DNA of 64,000 bases from DATHBD01 sp035296325 (GTDB lineage: Bacteria; Actinomycetota; Actinomycetes; Mycobacteriales; Micromonosporaceae). Below, piece by piece: positions 1 to 7,483 of the stretch. The notes beneath the pieces are model-generated. The model was not told the DNA's origin. It searched no databases and saw nothing but the letters and a program-made list of their open reading frames with translations. The stretch is taken from contig DATHBD010000025.1 in NCBI GenBank assembly GCA_035296325.1, positions 1 to 64,000 of the forward strand, given 5' to 3'. Position numbers and translations under genes: made by a program. Positions within the stretch are counted from its first letter, which is position 1, and every line of letters begins with the position of its first letter.

Positions 1-645
1 CGGGTCCAGGGCGGCGCGCACCATCGCGGCCGCTTCGGTGGGCAGCCACCCGGTGAGGCGGACCCGGCCCGTGCCGGGCACGTCGGTGAGGTACAGACAC
101 CGGTCGCGGTGTGCGCGCTGCTCAGCGCGGTCCAACGCGGCGAGCGCGGCCTGCTCGGCCCGCCCAGGGTCGACGACCTCGAAGAGCCGCTGGGCGAGCA
201 CGCCAAGCTCACGCGGCCCGAACACCGCCGCCTGCCCGACGAGGTGAACCTCCCCACCGCCCCGGACGTCGGCGGGCAACTCGGCCACCCCAGCGGCGAT
301 CACCTTCACCTGCTCGACATTCACCACCCCATCGGCGAGCGCCGCCCCCGTCGCGGGCAGCCCGGTGTCGAGCGCCCTGGCCAGAACGGTCAGCTGGCGG
401 GCCGCCCCAACGGAGATCCGATGCCGGTCCCGCAACCACGCCGTGGTGCTCGACGCGCCCTGCGCCGCGGCGACACCCCGCGCGTCGACCTCACGAACCA
501 ACCCGAGATGCACCGCCGCCACCCGCTGCGCGATCACCTGCACCCGATCCAGATACGCGACAAGCGACGCCTCCGGCACCGCACCCAACAACACCGACCC
601 GCACTCATCCAGCGCCTCCTCCAGCACCGCCAACGCCGCGTCCAT
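1..645 (-). CDS. DUF222 (13E12-repeat) protein, 3' end outside the window
   Basis: An open frame runs from an ATG at 645 down to base 1 without a stop (215 codons visible), so the C-terminal part is missing. The protein starts MDAALAVLEEALDECG and continues with long amphipathic helices rich in Ala, Val and Arg (for example LVREVDARGVAAAQGASST and ALADGVVNVEQVKVIAAGV), which is the DUF222 pattern of actinobacterial 13E12-repeat proteins. These normally carry a C-terminal HNH nuclease domain; that part lies outside, so nuclease activity cannot be judged. The start lies about 80 bp from a degenerate transposase on the same strand. The biological role of this repeated family is not established. 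Confidence 0.75.
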   Translation of the reverse strand, partial: MDAALAVLEEALDECGSVLLGAVPEASLVAYLDRVQVIAQRVAAVHLGLVREVDARGVAAAQGASSTTAWLRDRHRISVGAARQLTVLARALDTGLPATGAALADGVVNVEQVKVIAAGVAELPADVRGGGEVHLVGQAAVFGPRELGVLAQRLFEVVDPGRAEQAALAALDRAEQRAHRDRCLYLTDVPGTGRVRLTGWLPTEAAAMVRAALDP

Positions 646-725
646 GCCTCCGAACCTAGGCACCAGGTACGACAAAAAATCGAACACGCGTGCCAATCGG
701 TGGGTTTCTGTGGGTGGGGAAGGGT

Positions 726-1338
726 CCCGCCGTGGCAGAGGTGGATCATTTCGATGAGGTTGTCGAGGCTTGCGTAGCCGTGGGCGCGGTGTTGGATGAG
801 GCGGATCCCGGCGTTGAGGCCTTCGGTGAGGGAGTTCGACAGAGCGTGATGGACGGCGTTGATGATGCCGTCGACGTTGCGGCGCACGCGTCGGGCGAGG
901 GTGAGGAAGCCGGGGCTCTGCTGCGCGTGGCGGCGGTGAGCCAGCGCGTGAGGTGAGTGGCGGCGGCGTCGGGGGCGACGTTGCGGTAGAGATCGCGCAG
1001 GCGCTCTTTGAGTTCCCACACGCGATGCAGGCGGCGGTGGCGGACCCGCAACTTGGCGATGATGGCGTGGCCGGTGGCGTCGAGGTTCTCAGCGGCGGCG
1101 CGCAGGGTCGTGCGGACCCTGCGCCAGGTCTGGGCGGGGCTCAGGCCGTCCACGGTGATCGGGGTGTCTGGGCGGGGCAGGGAGGTGTGGGCCTGCTCGA
1201 GGGTGTCGCCAACCCATTTGATGACGCGGAACGGAGCGTAAGCAGATCGCCGCCTGGGGCCACGTGTGCGGCGTCGACCAGGCGGGCGACCAACGCGTCG
1301 ACGGTGGCCCAGGTGGCGCGGTGCGGGCGCGAACACAC
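726..1338 (-). pseudogene. ISL3-family transposase remnant, frameshifted and internally deleted
   Basis: Three minus-strand frames each carry part of an ISL3-type DDE transposase. The piece RATWATVDALVARL is near 1290. A second frame from about 1246 reads YAPFRVIKWVGDTLEQ, resembling the DPFHVVKWATDAL region of ISL3 enzymes. A third frame from about 917 reads NSLTEGLNAGIRLIQHRAHGY and ends LCHGG near 726, matching the C-terminal EG/N motif region. At least one frameshift (near 920-950) and a deletion (near 1245) separate them, and the N-terminal DNA-binding part is absent. No terminal inverted repeats were recognised. The element is dead; its 3' end runs close to the DUF222 start. Confidence 0.7.
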
Positions 1339-1435
1339 CCGGCCGCCAACCGTACGCGTTACGGCACTCTGACCGCTCAGGCGGAGTTCCTGGTCTCAGG
1401 CGGCGGGCAGTGACGTATTCAGTTTGGACCTCGGA

Positions 1436-2569
1436 CTATCCCCGGGTGGGCACCGCAACGAGCGCTGTGGGCTCGCGCCGCGGCAGCCCGGCGGTGAGTT
1501 GGATCCGTTTGTCCTCCGACGCTGCCACGCCCAGCGCCTCGCGGGCATGTGCGGTGGCGGAAGGGCTCTCCGGGTCGTCGATGGCACCGTGCAGGATGGC
1601 GTGACCGATCGGACCGAGTTGCAGCAGTGACCGGGCCGCCTCGTGGGCGACGGGGTACGCCGGGTCGGCCAGCAACACGGCCAACGGCGTGGCGGCGGCG
1701 ACCGCGCCGAGGTCGCCCAAGGCGCGCGCGGCTTCCGAGCGCAGCGCCGTGGACTCCGCCGGCTCCACGGCGTGCAGGAGCGGCGCGAGCGAATGGCGGG
1801 CACCCAACCGGCCCAGGGTGCGCGCGGCCCGGATGCGTACCTCGAGCGACTCGTCGCATCGCAGGGTGTCCGCGACGTCGTCGGCCGCGTCCACGGCACC
1901 GATCAGGCCGAGCACCTGGACCGCGGTGGCACGCACCGCCTCATCGCGATGCCGCAGTGCCGTGAGCAGATCCGGCAGAGCGTCGACGCCGAGCCGGACC
2001 AGCGCCTGCGCGACCAGTTGCTCCGCAACCGGGCGATGCCGAGCCAGACAGGCCAGCAGCGGCTGCGCGGCGCTGGGATCGCCGATCCGGCCGAGTGCCC
2101 GGACAGCGGCCGCTCGGACATCTGCGCTCCGGTCGTCCAGCAGCGCGGTGAGCGCCGGAATGGAGTCCGTACGCGGCAGGTGCCCGAGCACGTCGGCGGC
2201 CCGGGCCCGGCGCACCGGGTCGCGTCGCCGCAGATCCCGCATGGCCCCCGCCGCGGCGTCGCGGCGGTCGAAGACCGACACGAGCTTCGCGTGCGAGTCG
2301 CCGCGAAGCGTGCCGAGAAGCGCGATTGCGGTGGGCTCCACGGCGCGCCACGGCGCCGGTGGCAAGGCGACAAGCGCTTCGATCCCGTCCGGATCGTCGT
2401 CACCCGCGGCGATCGCGAGCAGCACCTGGCGCGCGGGCGCGGCGAGCCGTTCGTCCCGGCGCTGCCGGGACCGTCGCGCAGCCCGTCCGGTGACGATCGT
2501 GGCGCCGATGCCGGCGGTGGCGGCAAGCAGCACCACGAGCGCCAGGACAGCGGCGGCGGTACCGGTCAT
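1436..2569 (-). CDS. Membrane-anchored HEAT-repeat protein
   Basis: The 377-aa protein begins with one hydrophobic segment (about residues 5-27, rich in Ala, Leu and Val) followed by a basic stretch (GRAARRSRQRRDERL). This predicts a single N-terminal anchor with the rest in the cytoplasm. From about residue 115 onward it is a run of HEAT/PBS-lyase-type repeats, such as RRARAADVLGHL, VRAAAVRALGRIGD, VRATAVQVLGLIGA and LRSEAARALGDLGAV. Such solenoids act as protein-protein scaffolds; no catalytic motif is visible. Its ATG overlaps the stop of the receiver gene by 4 bp (ATGA), so the two are translationally coupled and probably partners. The partner surface and output are unknown. Confidence 0.8.
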   Translation of the reverse strand: MTGTAAAVLALVVLLAATAGIGATIVTGRAARRSRQRRDERLAAPARQVLLAIAAGDDDPDGIEALVALPPAPWRAVEPTAIALLGTLRGDSHAKLVSVFDRRDAAAGAMRDLRRRDPVRRARAADVLGHLPRTDSIPALTALLDDRSADVRAAAVRALGRIGDPSAAQPLLACLARHRPVAEQLVAQALVRLGVDALPDLLTALRHRDEAVRATAVQVLGLIGAVDAADDVADTLRCDESLEVRIRAARTLGRLGARHSLAPLLHAVEPAESTALRSEAARALGDLGAVAAATPLAVLLADPAYPVAHEAARSLLQLGPIGHAILHGAIDDPESPSATAHAREALGVAASEDKRIQLTAGLPRREPTALVAVPTRG

Positions 2570-2940
2570 GTGCGGACTCTGGCCAGCACGGCTTCCACCC
2601 GGCTCACCACCTCGCGATGGTTGAACGGCTTGACCAGATAGTCGTCGGCTCCCGCCCCGAATCCCAACTCGACCTCGCCCTCTGCGGCGTGGGCGGTGAG
2701 CAGGATGATCGGCAGGTTGGCCGTGGCGCGTTCCCCCCGGAGCTCGCGGCAGACGTCGATCCCCGACATCCCCGGCATCATCACGTCCAGCACCAGCAGG
2801 TCCGGCGGGTTGGCCCGGGCGGATTCCAGGGCGGCGACGCCGTTGTCAACAACGGTCACCTCGAAGCCGGCCTGCTCCAGCTTGAACGCGACGAGGTCAC
2901 GGATGTCCACGTCATCGTCGGCTACGAGAATCGCCGTCAT
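2566..2940 (-). CDS. Stand-alone response regulator receiver protein
   Basis: This 124-aa protein is a complete CheY-like receiver with no output domain. The acidic pocket is DDD at residues 8-10, the phospho-acceptor is Asp52 in LLVLDVMMPGMSG, the conserved Thr is Thr82 (LLTA) and the conserved Lys is Lys104 (LVKPF), so phosphorylation should be possible. No histidine kinase lies next to it, so the phosphodonor is unknown. It is the middle gene of a three-gene unit: a 69-aa protein ends 14 bp upstream and the HEAT-repeat gene starts within its stop codon. Signal output through protein-protein contact with the HEAT protein is a reasonable inference. Confidence 0.92.
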   Translation of the reverse strand: MTAILVADDDVDIRDLVAFKLEQAGFEVTVVDNGVAALESARANPPDLLVLDVMMPGMSGIDVCRELRGERATANLPIILLTAHAAEGEVELGFGAGADDYLVKPFNHREVVSRVEAVLARVRT

Positions 2941-2954
2941 CGGTCCTCCGGCTT

Positions 2955-3164
2955 CTAGAAGCTGTCGCCGTGCTCGGGGCTGTGGGCATCGCCCGTTCTT
3001 CCGGGTCGCTCCGGCTGTCGCCGGGTGCCGTCCGGCGCGGCGGCCGGCCCGGCGGCTGCGAACTTGTGGGTGATCCGGCGCAACGGCCCGAGGTTGCCGG
3101 CCTGCGGTGGCCCGGCGATCGGCCGCTGGTTCACCCGGTCGAACCGGAGGTACGGCTCGGTCAT
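2955..3164 (-). CDS. Small hypothetical protein (69 aa) heading the receiver/HEAT unit
   Basis: The ATG at 3164 is preceded at the right distance by a strong ribosome-binding site (GCAGGAGGAGTC before ATG), which argues that this short frame is real. The product starts MTEPYLRFDRVNQRPIAGPP and is rich in Pro, Arg and Gly, without a signal peptide, membrane segment or recognisable domain; it is probably largely disordered. It ends 14 bp before the receiver gene on the same strand, so the three genes look co-transcribed. A longer frame starting at 3296 lacks a ribosome-binding site and was not chosen. Function unknown. Confidence 0.6.
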   Translation of the reverse strand: MTEPYLRFDRVNQRPIAGPPQAGNLGPLRRITHKFAAAGPAAAPDGTRRQPERPGRTGDAHSPEHGDSF

Positions 3165-3226
3165 GACTCCTCCTGCGGCTTGCTCCGGCTGATCAGTCAC
3201 CTTACGTGCACCGACCCGGTACTCAG

Positions 3227-3258
3227 GGCAAGAACGTACGTTTTGCCCCGTTCTTGCC
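3227..3258. promoter_or_regulatory. Inverted repeat upstream of the receiver unit (possible operator)
   Basis: Two perfect 10-bp arms, GGCAAGAACG (3227-3236) and CGTTCTTGCC (3249-3258), are separated by 12 bp and include the self-complementary ACGTACGT (3234-3241). The site lies about 60 bp upstream of the 69-aa gene and about 95 bp from the 3' end of the subtilase gene. A terminator is possible, but a separate, much stronger hairpin already follows the subtilase, so a regulator-binding site for the 69-aa/receiver/HEAT unit is the better guess. No known consensus was recognised. Confidence 0.4.
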
Positions 3259-3299
3259 GGGGGAGCGGCGGCGTGCCGGCGGCGTTGCCCTGCCAACGG

Positions 3300-3338
3300 C
3301 GATGGCCGCCACGGCCCTTGGGGCGGTGACGGCCATCG
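3300..3338 (-). terminator. Intrinsic terminator hairpin of the subtilase gene
   Basis: An 18-position stem with a 3-nt loop follows the subtilase stop by about 15 bp. The outer nine pairs (CGATGGCCG with CGGCCATCG) are perfect and the inner stem has two imperfect pairs. There is no U tract, as is usual for actinobacterial terminators. Its arms are nearly the same as those of the terminator at 5161-5200. Confidence 0.75.
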
Positions 3339-3352
3339 TGTGCGTGCGGTGC

Positions 3353-5041
3353 TCAGAGGCTGAGCTTCCAGCTGTCGATCGTGCCGGTGTCACCGGTGTA
3401 CTTGTCGCTGACCCGCAGGCGCCAGTTGCCCTTGCGGAGTTCGGTGGAGGCGTTGACCTGGTAGGTGACGTCCACGTTGTCGGCGGCGTCCTGGGCGTTC
3501 GCGGTCTTCAGCATGTACGCCGAGCCATCCGGGGCCAGCAGCTCGATGACGAGGTCGCCGCGGAAGGTGTGCTTGATGTGAACCTCGACCTTGCTGGTGG
3601 TCGACGCCCGGCCGGCGCAGTTCACTGCGATCGAGCTGGTCACCGAGGAGCGGTCCAGGATGCGGGTGTCGACACCGTTGGTGATGGCGGCACACGCGGT
3701 CGGCGTGGTGGGGGTGGTGGTGGGCGGGGGGGTGGTGGTCGGCGGCGTGGTGGGGGTGGTGGTGGGCGGCGGGGTGGTCGGGGTGGTGGTCGGCGGCGTC
3801 GTCGGGGTGGTCGGGGCCGGCGTCGGGGTGACCGGCGCGGTGGCTGTCGCACCGGTGAAGAGGAGCTTGTTGGTCGAGCCGCTGAGGTCGGTGACCTTAC
3901 CGTTGGTGGCGCTGGCGACCATGGCGTCGCGGACCTGCAACGGGGTGGCGGTCGGTCGGCCGGCGAGGTAGAGCGCGGCGGCACCGGCGACGTGCGGGGT
4001 GGCCATCGACGTGCCCTGCATGGAGGTGGTGCCGGTGTTGCTGGCGTTGCTGGCCGACATGATGCTCACGCCGGGGGCGAAGATGTCCAGGCAGGTGCCG
4101 TAGTTGGAGAAGGATGCGCGGGCATCGTTGGCGCCGGTCGCTCCGACGGTGATCCCCTCGGCGAGGCGGGCCGGGGACTTGGTGCAGGCGTCGGTGCTCT
4201 CGTTGCCGGCGGCAACGGCGTAGGTGATGCCGGCGGCGATGGAGTTCTTCACCGCGGTGTCGAGCGCGCTGCCGGCACTGCCGCCGAGGCTCATGTTGGC
4301 GACGGCGGGCTTCACCGCGTTGGCGGTCACCCAGTCGACGCCGCCGATGATCTGCGAGTACGAGCCGCTGCCGTTGCAGTCGAGCACCCGTACCGACACC
4401 AGCTTGACGTCCTTGGCGACGCCGTAGGTCGTACCGCCGACGGTGCCGCCCACGTGGGTGCCGTGACCCTGGCAGTCACTGGCGTCGGTGTCGTTGTCGA
4501 TGAAGTCGTACCCGCTGCGGGCCCGTCCGCCGAACTCGGCGTGGGTCAGGCGCATGCCGGTGTCGATGACGTACGCGGTGACGTTGCTGGCGTTGGAGTA
4601 GGTGTAGGACTTCGACAGCGGCAGGTCGCGCTGGTCGGACCGGTCCAGACCCCACACCGGGTTGGTCTGCGTGCCGGTCAGCGTGACCTGGCGGTCCTGC
4701 TCCACGTATGCGACGGAGGAGTCGGCGGCGAGGCGCTTGGCGGCCTTCTCGCTGAGCTTGGCGGAGAAGCCACGCACGGCCTTCGTGTAGGACTTCTCAA
4801 CGCTGCCACCCACGCGGCCGACGTATGAGTTCGCGGCGGCGTCCACCGACGTTGCGGCGGCACTGCCATCCTTGAACACCACGATGTACTTGTCCTTCAG
4901 GACGCCGGCGGCGTCGGTACCGCGTACCGAACCCTCGGCCGGTGCTGCAACGGCTGCTGAGCTGAAGAGCGTGCTCGCGCCGAGTGCGCCGATGGCTGAG
5001 GCTGTTGCGATGAGCGCTATACCGGAGAACCTGCGTCGCAT
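3353..5041 (-). CDS. Secreted subtilisin-like serine protease with C-terminal P domain
   Basis: The 562-aa protein is built as an exported proenzyme. It has a signal peptide (about 1-33, ending AAVAAPA), an inhibitor I9 prodomain (about 50-120, KYIVVFKDG to YVEQDRQV), a peptidase S8 domain (about 145-405), a Pro/Thr-rich linker (about 425-470) and a P/Homo-B domain (about 475-562, [20 protein letters not shown]). The catalytic triad is intact: Asp160 (VIDTGM), His193 (GHGTHVGG) and Ser345 ([11 protein letters not shown]), with Asn280 as oxyanion residue. The ATG at 5041 has AAGGAAGG upstream; an in-frame start at 5143 would only add a non-signal-like extension. It probably degrades extracellular protein. 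The DNA of the Pro/Thr linker is highly repetitive. Confidence 0.93.
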   Translation of the reverse strand: MRRRFSGIALIATASAIGALGASTLFSSAAVAAPAEGSVRGTDAAGVLKDKYIVVFKDGSAAATSVDAAANSYVGRVGGSVEKSYTKAVRGFSAKLSEKAAKRLAADSSVAYVEQDRQVTLTGTQTNPVWGLDRSDQRDLPLSKSYTYSNASNVTAYVIDTGMRLTHAEFGGRARSGYDFIDNDTDASDCQGHGTHVGGTVGGTTYGVAKDVKLVSVRVLDCNGSGSYSQIIGGVDWVTANAVKPAVANMSLGGSAGSALDTAVKNSIAAGITYAVAAGNESTDACTKSPARLAEGITVGATGANDARASFSNYGTCLDIFAPGVSIMSASNASNTGTTSMQGTSMATPHVAGAAALYLAGRPTATPLQVRDAMVASATNGKVTDLSGSTNKLLFTGATATAPVTPTPAPTTPTTPPTTTPTTPPPTTTPTTPPTTTPPPTTTPTTPTACAAITNGVDTRILDRSSVTSSIAVNCAGRASTTSKVEVHIKHTFRGDLVIELLAPDGSAYMLKTANAQDAADNVDVTYQVNASTELRKGNWRLRVSDKYTGDTGTIDSWKLSL

Positions 5042-5160
5042 TGGGGGAGTCCCTTCCTTGGGCGAATTTCCTTCTCCCCAAAGAGTCGGCTGGGCGGAGA
5101 GCGCCAGCGGTACCCGCACGGGAGTAGCCGCGTTGCGGGCCACCGGGTCGGCCGACAGGG

Positions 5161-5200
5161 CGATGGCCGCCGCGGACCGGTGGGTCCGTGGCGGCCATCG
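5161..5200 (-). terminator. Intrinsic terminator hairpin of the CBM96/GH26-like gene
   Basis: An 18-bp stem (one G-U pair) with a 4-nt loop starts about 16 bp after the stop of the hydrolase gene. Outer arms are CGATGGCCGCC and GGCGGCCATCG. There is no U tract. It lies between two genes read in the same direction and would separate hydrolase and protease transcripts. The arms match those of the hairpin at 3300-3338. Confidence 0.78.
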
Positions 5201-5216
5201 GCCGGTCGAGGGGCGC

Positions 5217-6812
5217 TCAGCGGAGCTTGACGCTGAAGCGGGGATCTGCGGCGATCTTGGCGAACTCGGTGAGCGCCGCCGCCGAGCTGTCGATCCGGAT
5301 GTCGTGCCCCGCCTGGTCGGCGGCGGTGTCGAAGTAGACCATCCCCTTGACGGCCGGGTACTTCTTCAGGTCGTTGAGTACCGAGGCGAAGATCTTCGGC
5401 TTGGCGGTCGGGTCGACGCTGTTCTCGTGTACGCCCCACTCGGCGAGCAGGAACGGCTTGGTGGGGTGGCGGGTGGTGGCCCAGGTGTAGAAGCCGGGGA
5501 ACCTGGCCGGGTCATTGGTGCGGTTGAGCAGCTCGTCGAGGCCACCGGCGTGGTACGCGTTCGGCTCCGACGCGACGTAGGAGTCCAGGGCGATCCAGTC
5601 GACGACGTCGTCGCCGGGGTACAGGTCGGCCCACCAGGAGGCGTTGTTCCACTTCTCGATGTTCATGTAGGCCACGGTCACCACGGCGTTGGTGACGCCG
5701 CCGGCCTTCAACCGGGCGACGGTGTGCCGGAACATCGCGGCGAAGTCTGTCGCCTGCTGTCCGGATCCGGCCGCCGGGTTGACGTCGTTCTCCGGCTCGT
5801 GGTGCAGCACCAGGAAAAACCGGTCGGCGAACGTCGCCTTGATGTGGGCGGCGAGCCGGTCGATCCGGGCGTTCTGTTCACCAGCGGCCACCTTGGCCCA
5901 GGTGGTGCCGTAGGCGACCTTCCAGTTCAGCATCAGGATGCGGGGCTTGGCCGCCTCGCGGGTCATGGCGATCTCCGCCGGCGTAGGGAACAGCTCGTCG
6001 CCGCGGTGGTAGGTGTGGTAGATCGCCGCGGTCCGGCCGCCCTTGTTCTCCCAGGTCCGCAATGCGGTGTCCCGCGGTGTGGTGGAGAAGCCACCGGCGG
6101 CAGCGCCCCACAGGATGCCGCAGCTCGGGACGAGCTTCGCGCTGAGCGTGCAGTCCGCCGGTGGGGTCGGCGGGGCGGGCGTGGTCGGTGGGGCCGGCGT
6201 CGGCACCCCGGGCACGGTCACGCTCAGCGACAGTGCCGGCCCGTCGGGGCCGAACTCGGCGGAGCGGAACCGCGCCACGTCGTTGGTTGCGGGTGAGGTG
6301 ATGGCGAAGGTGAACGTCCCCGCGCCCTTGATCGCCTTGGTGACGTCGAAGGTGACCGACATGGTGGCCGGCGTCGGACTCGCGGTGTCCAGTACCGCCC
6401 CCACCGCGGGCGCGGTCCGGGCGGTGAGCGACGTCTCCGACCAGGAGGTGTTGCTGACGGCGCTGATCCGCACCGTGCCGGGCAGACGGTGCTCGTCGCG
6501 GGTGAGCTTGATCCGCGCGGCGCCCACCACGGCACCGGGCCGCAGCGGAGCGATCCGGAACTTCAGGTAGGTGACGGTGGTGTTGCCGGACAGCCGACCG
6601 GCGACCAGCTTGGCGGAGGCTCCGTTGGGGGCGGTCGGGCGATCGGTTGAGGTGTAGGTATCGTCGGTGGGGGCATATTGTCCGATGGTGGTGGCGCCGA
6701 CGGCGGTGGCGCCGGCGGCACCTGCCACGCTTGGAAGGCTGGCGCCAGCGGCGGCGCTGAGCGCCAGAGCCACCGTCGAGTACACGATGCGATGCAGCGG
6801 GTGGTTCGACAC
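5217..6812 (-). CDS. Secreted glycoside hydrolase: CBM96-like (DNRLRE) plus GH26-like domain
   Basis: The 531-aa protein has a signal peptide (about 1-33), a beta-rich DNRLRE/CBM96-type domain (about 38-200: DDTYTSTDRPTAPNG, YLKFRI, FDVTKAIKGAGTFTFAI, ARFRSAE), a Pro/Thr linker (about 202-218) and a TIM-barrel domain (about 220-531). The barrel has HHEPEND as candidate acid/base and LLAEWGVHE as candidate nucleophile, the arrangement of GH26 (mannanase-type) enzymes. The substrate cannot be read from sequence; CBM96 domains bind acidic or plant polysaccharides. The GTG at 6812 has GAGGAG upstream. It lies next to a secreted protease on the same strand, but each has its own terminator. GH26 assignment is moderate; a related clan-A family is possible. 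Confidence 0.75.
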   Translation of the reverse strand: MSNHPLHRIVYSTVALALSAAAGASLPSVAGAAGATAVGATTIGQYAPTDDTYTSTDRPTAPNGASAKLVAGRLSGNTTVTYLKFRIAPLRPGAVVGAARIKLTRDEHRLPGTVRISAVSNTSWSETSLTARTAPAVGAVLDTASPTPATMSVTFDVTKAIKGAGTFTFAITSPATNDVARFRSAEFGPDGPALSLSVTVPGVPTPAPPTTPAPPTPPADCTLSAKLVPSCGILWGAAAGGFSTTPRDTALRTWENKGGRTAAIYHTYHRGDELFPTPAEIAMTREAAKPRILMLNWKVAYGTTWAKVAAGEQNARIDRLAAHIKATFADRFFLVLHHEPENDVNPAAGSGQQATDFAAMFRHTVARLKAGGVTNAVVTVAYMNIEKWNNASWWADLYPGDDVVDWIALDSYVASEPNAYHAGGLDELLNRTNDPARFPGFYTWATTRHPTKPFLLAEWGVHENSVDPTAKPKIFASVLNDLKKYPAVKGMVYFDTAADQAGHDIRIDSSAAALTEFAKIAADPRFSVKLR

Positions 6813-7096
6813 GATGTGGCTCTCCTCGGGTTGTCCGTCATGGACTACTTCGAGGTTGTGCGGGCCACGGTTCAGTGCCGGGTGACCGGTCGTTGCGGTT
6901 GGGGTGTCAGCGCATCAAGTTACGCAGAGTGACGAGTTCGTCGTCGCCTCGTCGGCCGGTTGGGGGGCACCCGTTCCGCCACTCAACGCCAACTGTTCGG
7001 AACTACCCCCGCAAAACCGGCGAACGTACTGTGAATCATGGAAGCGGCGACGCCGGTTTCGGCTCACCACGTGCAGCGAAGCCCAAGGAGAACGCG

Positions 7097-7327
7097 ATGA
7101 TCCAGACGCTCAAGCCGCAGCCGGTTGTCAACGTCGCGGACATGCACGGCGACCTCTGCGACCGGTGTGGCGCGGCTGCCAAGCTGCGCGCTCACCTCGG
7201 TGCCGGCGGCACGCTGGCCTTCTGCGGCCACCACGCCAACCGGTTCACCGACCGGATCGCCGCGAGCGCCACCACCGTGGACGTGGAGACCGGCTTCACC
7301 TGGCGTGGTGAGGACGAAGCCCGCTGA
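7097..7327 (+). CDS. DUF7455 small Cys/His protein
   Basis: This 76-aa protein has the spaced metal-ligand pattern CDRCGAAAKLRA...LAFCGHHANRF, with one CxxC pair and a later C-x-x-HH, typical of the actinobacterial DUF7455 family. It is likely a small zinc-binding cytoplasmic protein. In other actinobacteria relatives often sit near principal sigma factor genes; here no such gene is visible. The ATG has AAGGAG 6 bp upstream. It is transcribed divergently from the hydrolase gene and is followed by a strong terminator, so it appears monocistronic. Function unknown. Confidence 0.82.
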   Translation: MIQTLKPQPVVNVADMHGDLCDRCGAAAKLRAHLGAGGTLAFCGHHANRFTDRIAASATTVDVETGFTWRGEDEAR

Positions 7328-7389
7328 TCCAGCGCTCCGGCCGAGCATGCGCCCGGTGACGAGCACCCCTGCCAAGCCCAACCGGGCCG

Positions 7390-7428
7390 ATGGCCCCTGA
7401 ACTCGCAAGCGCGAGGGTCAGGGGCCAT
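7390..7428 (+). terminator. Intrinsic terminator after the DUF7455 gene
   Basis: A long hairpin with arms ATGGCCCCTGA and TCAGGGGCCAT, extended inside by CTCGC/GCGAG, sits about 60 bp after the stop and is followed by TTTGT. It separates this gene from the GGDEF-EAL gene. Confidence 0.8.
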
Positions 7429-7483
7429 TTGTCATCCTGTAGCGCGCCCGCTTTGTTCCTGTCTAGCGCCATTCGTCACTACC

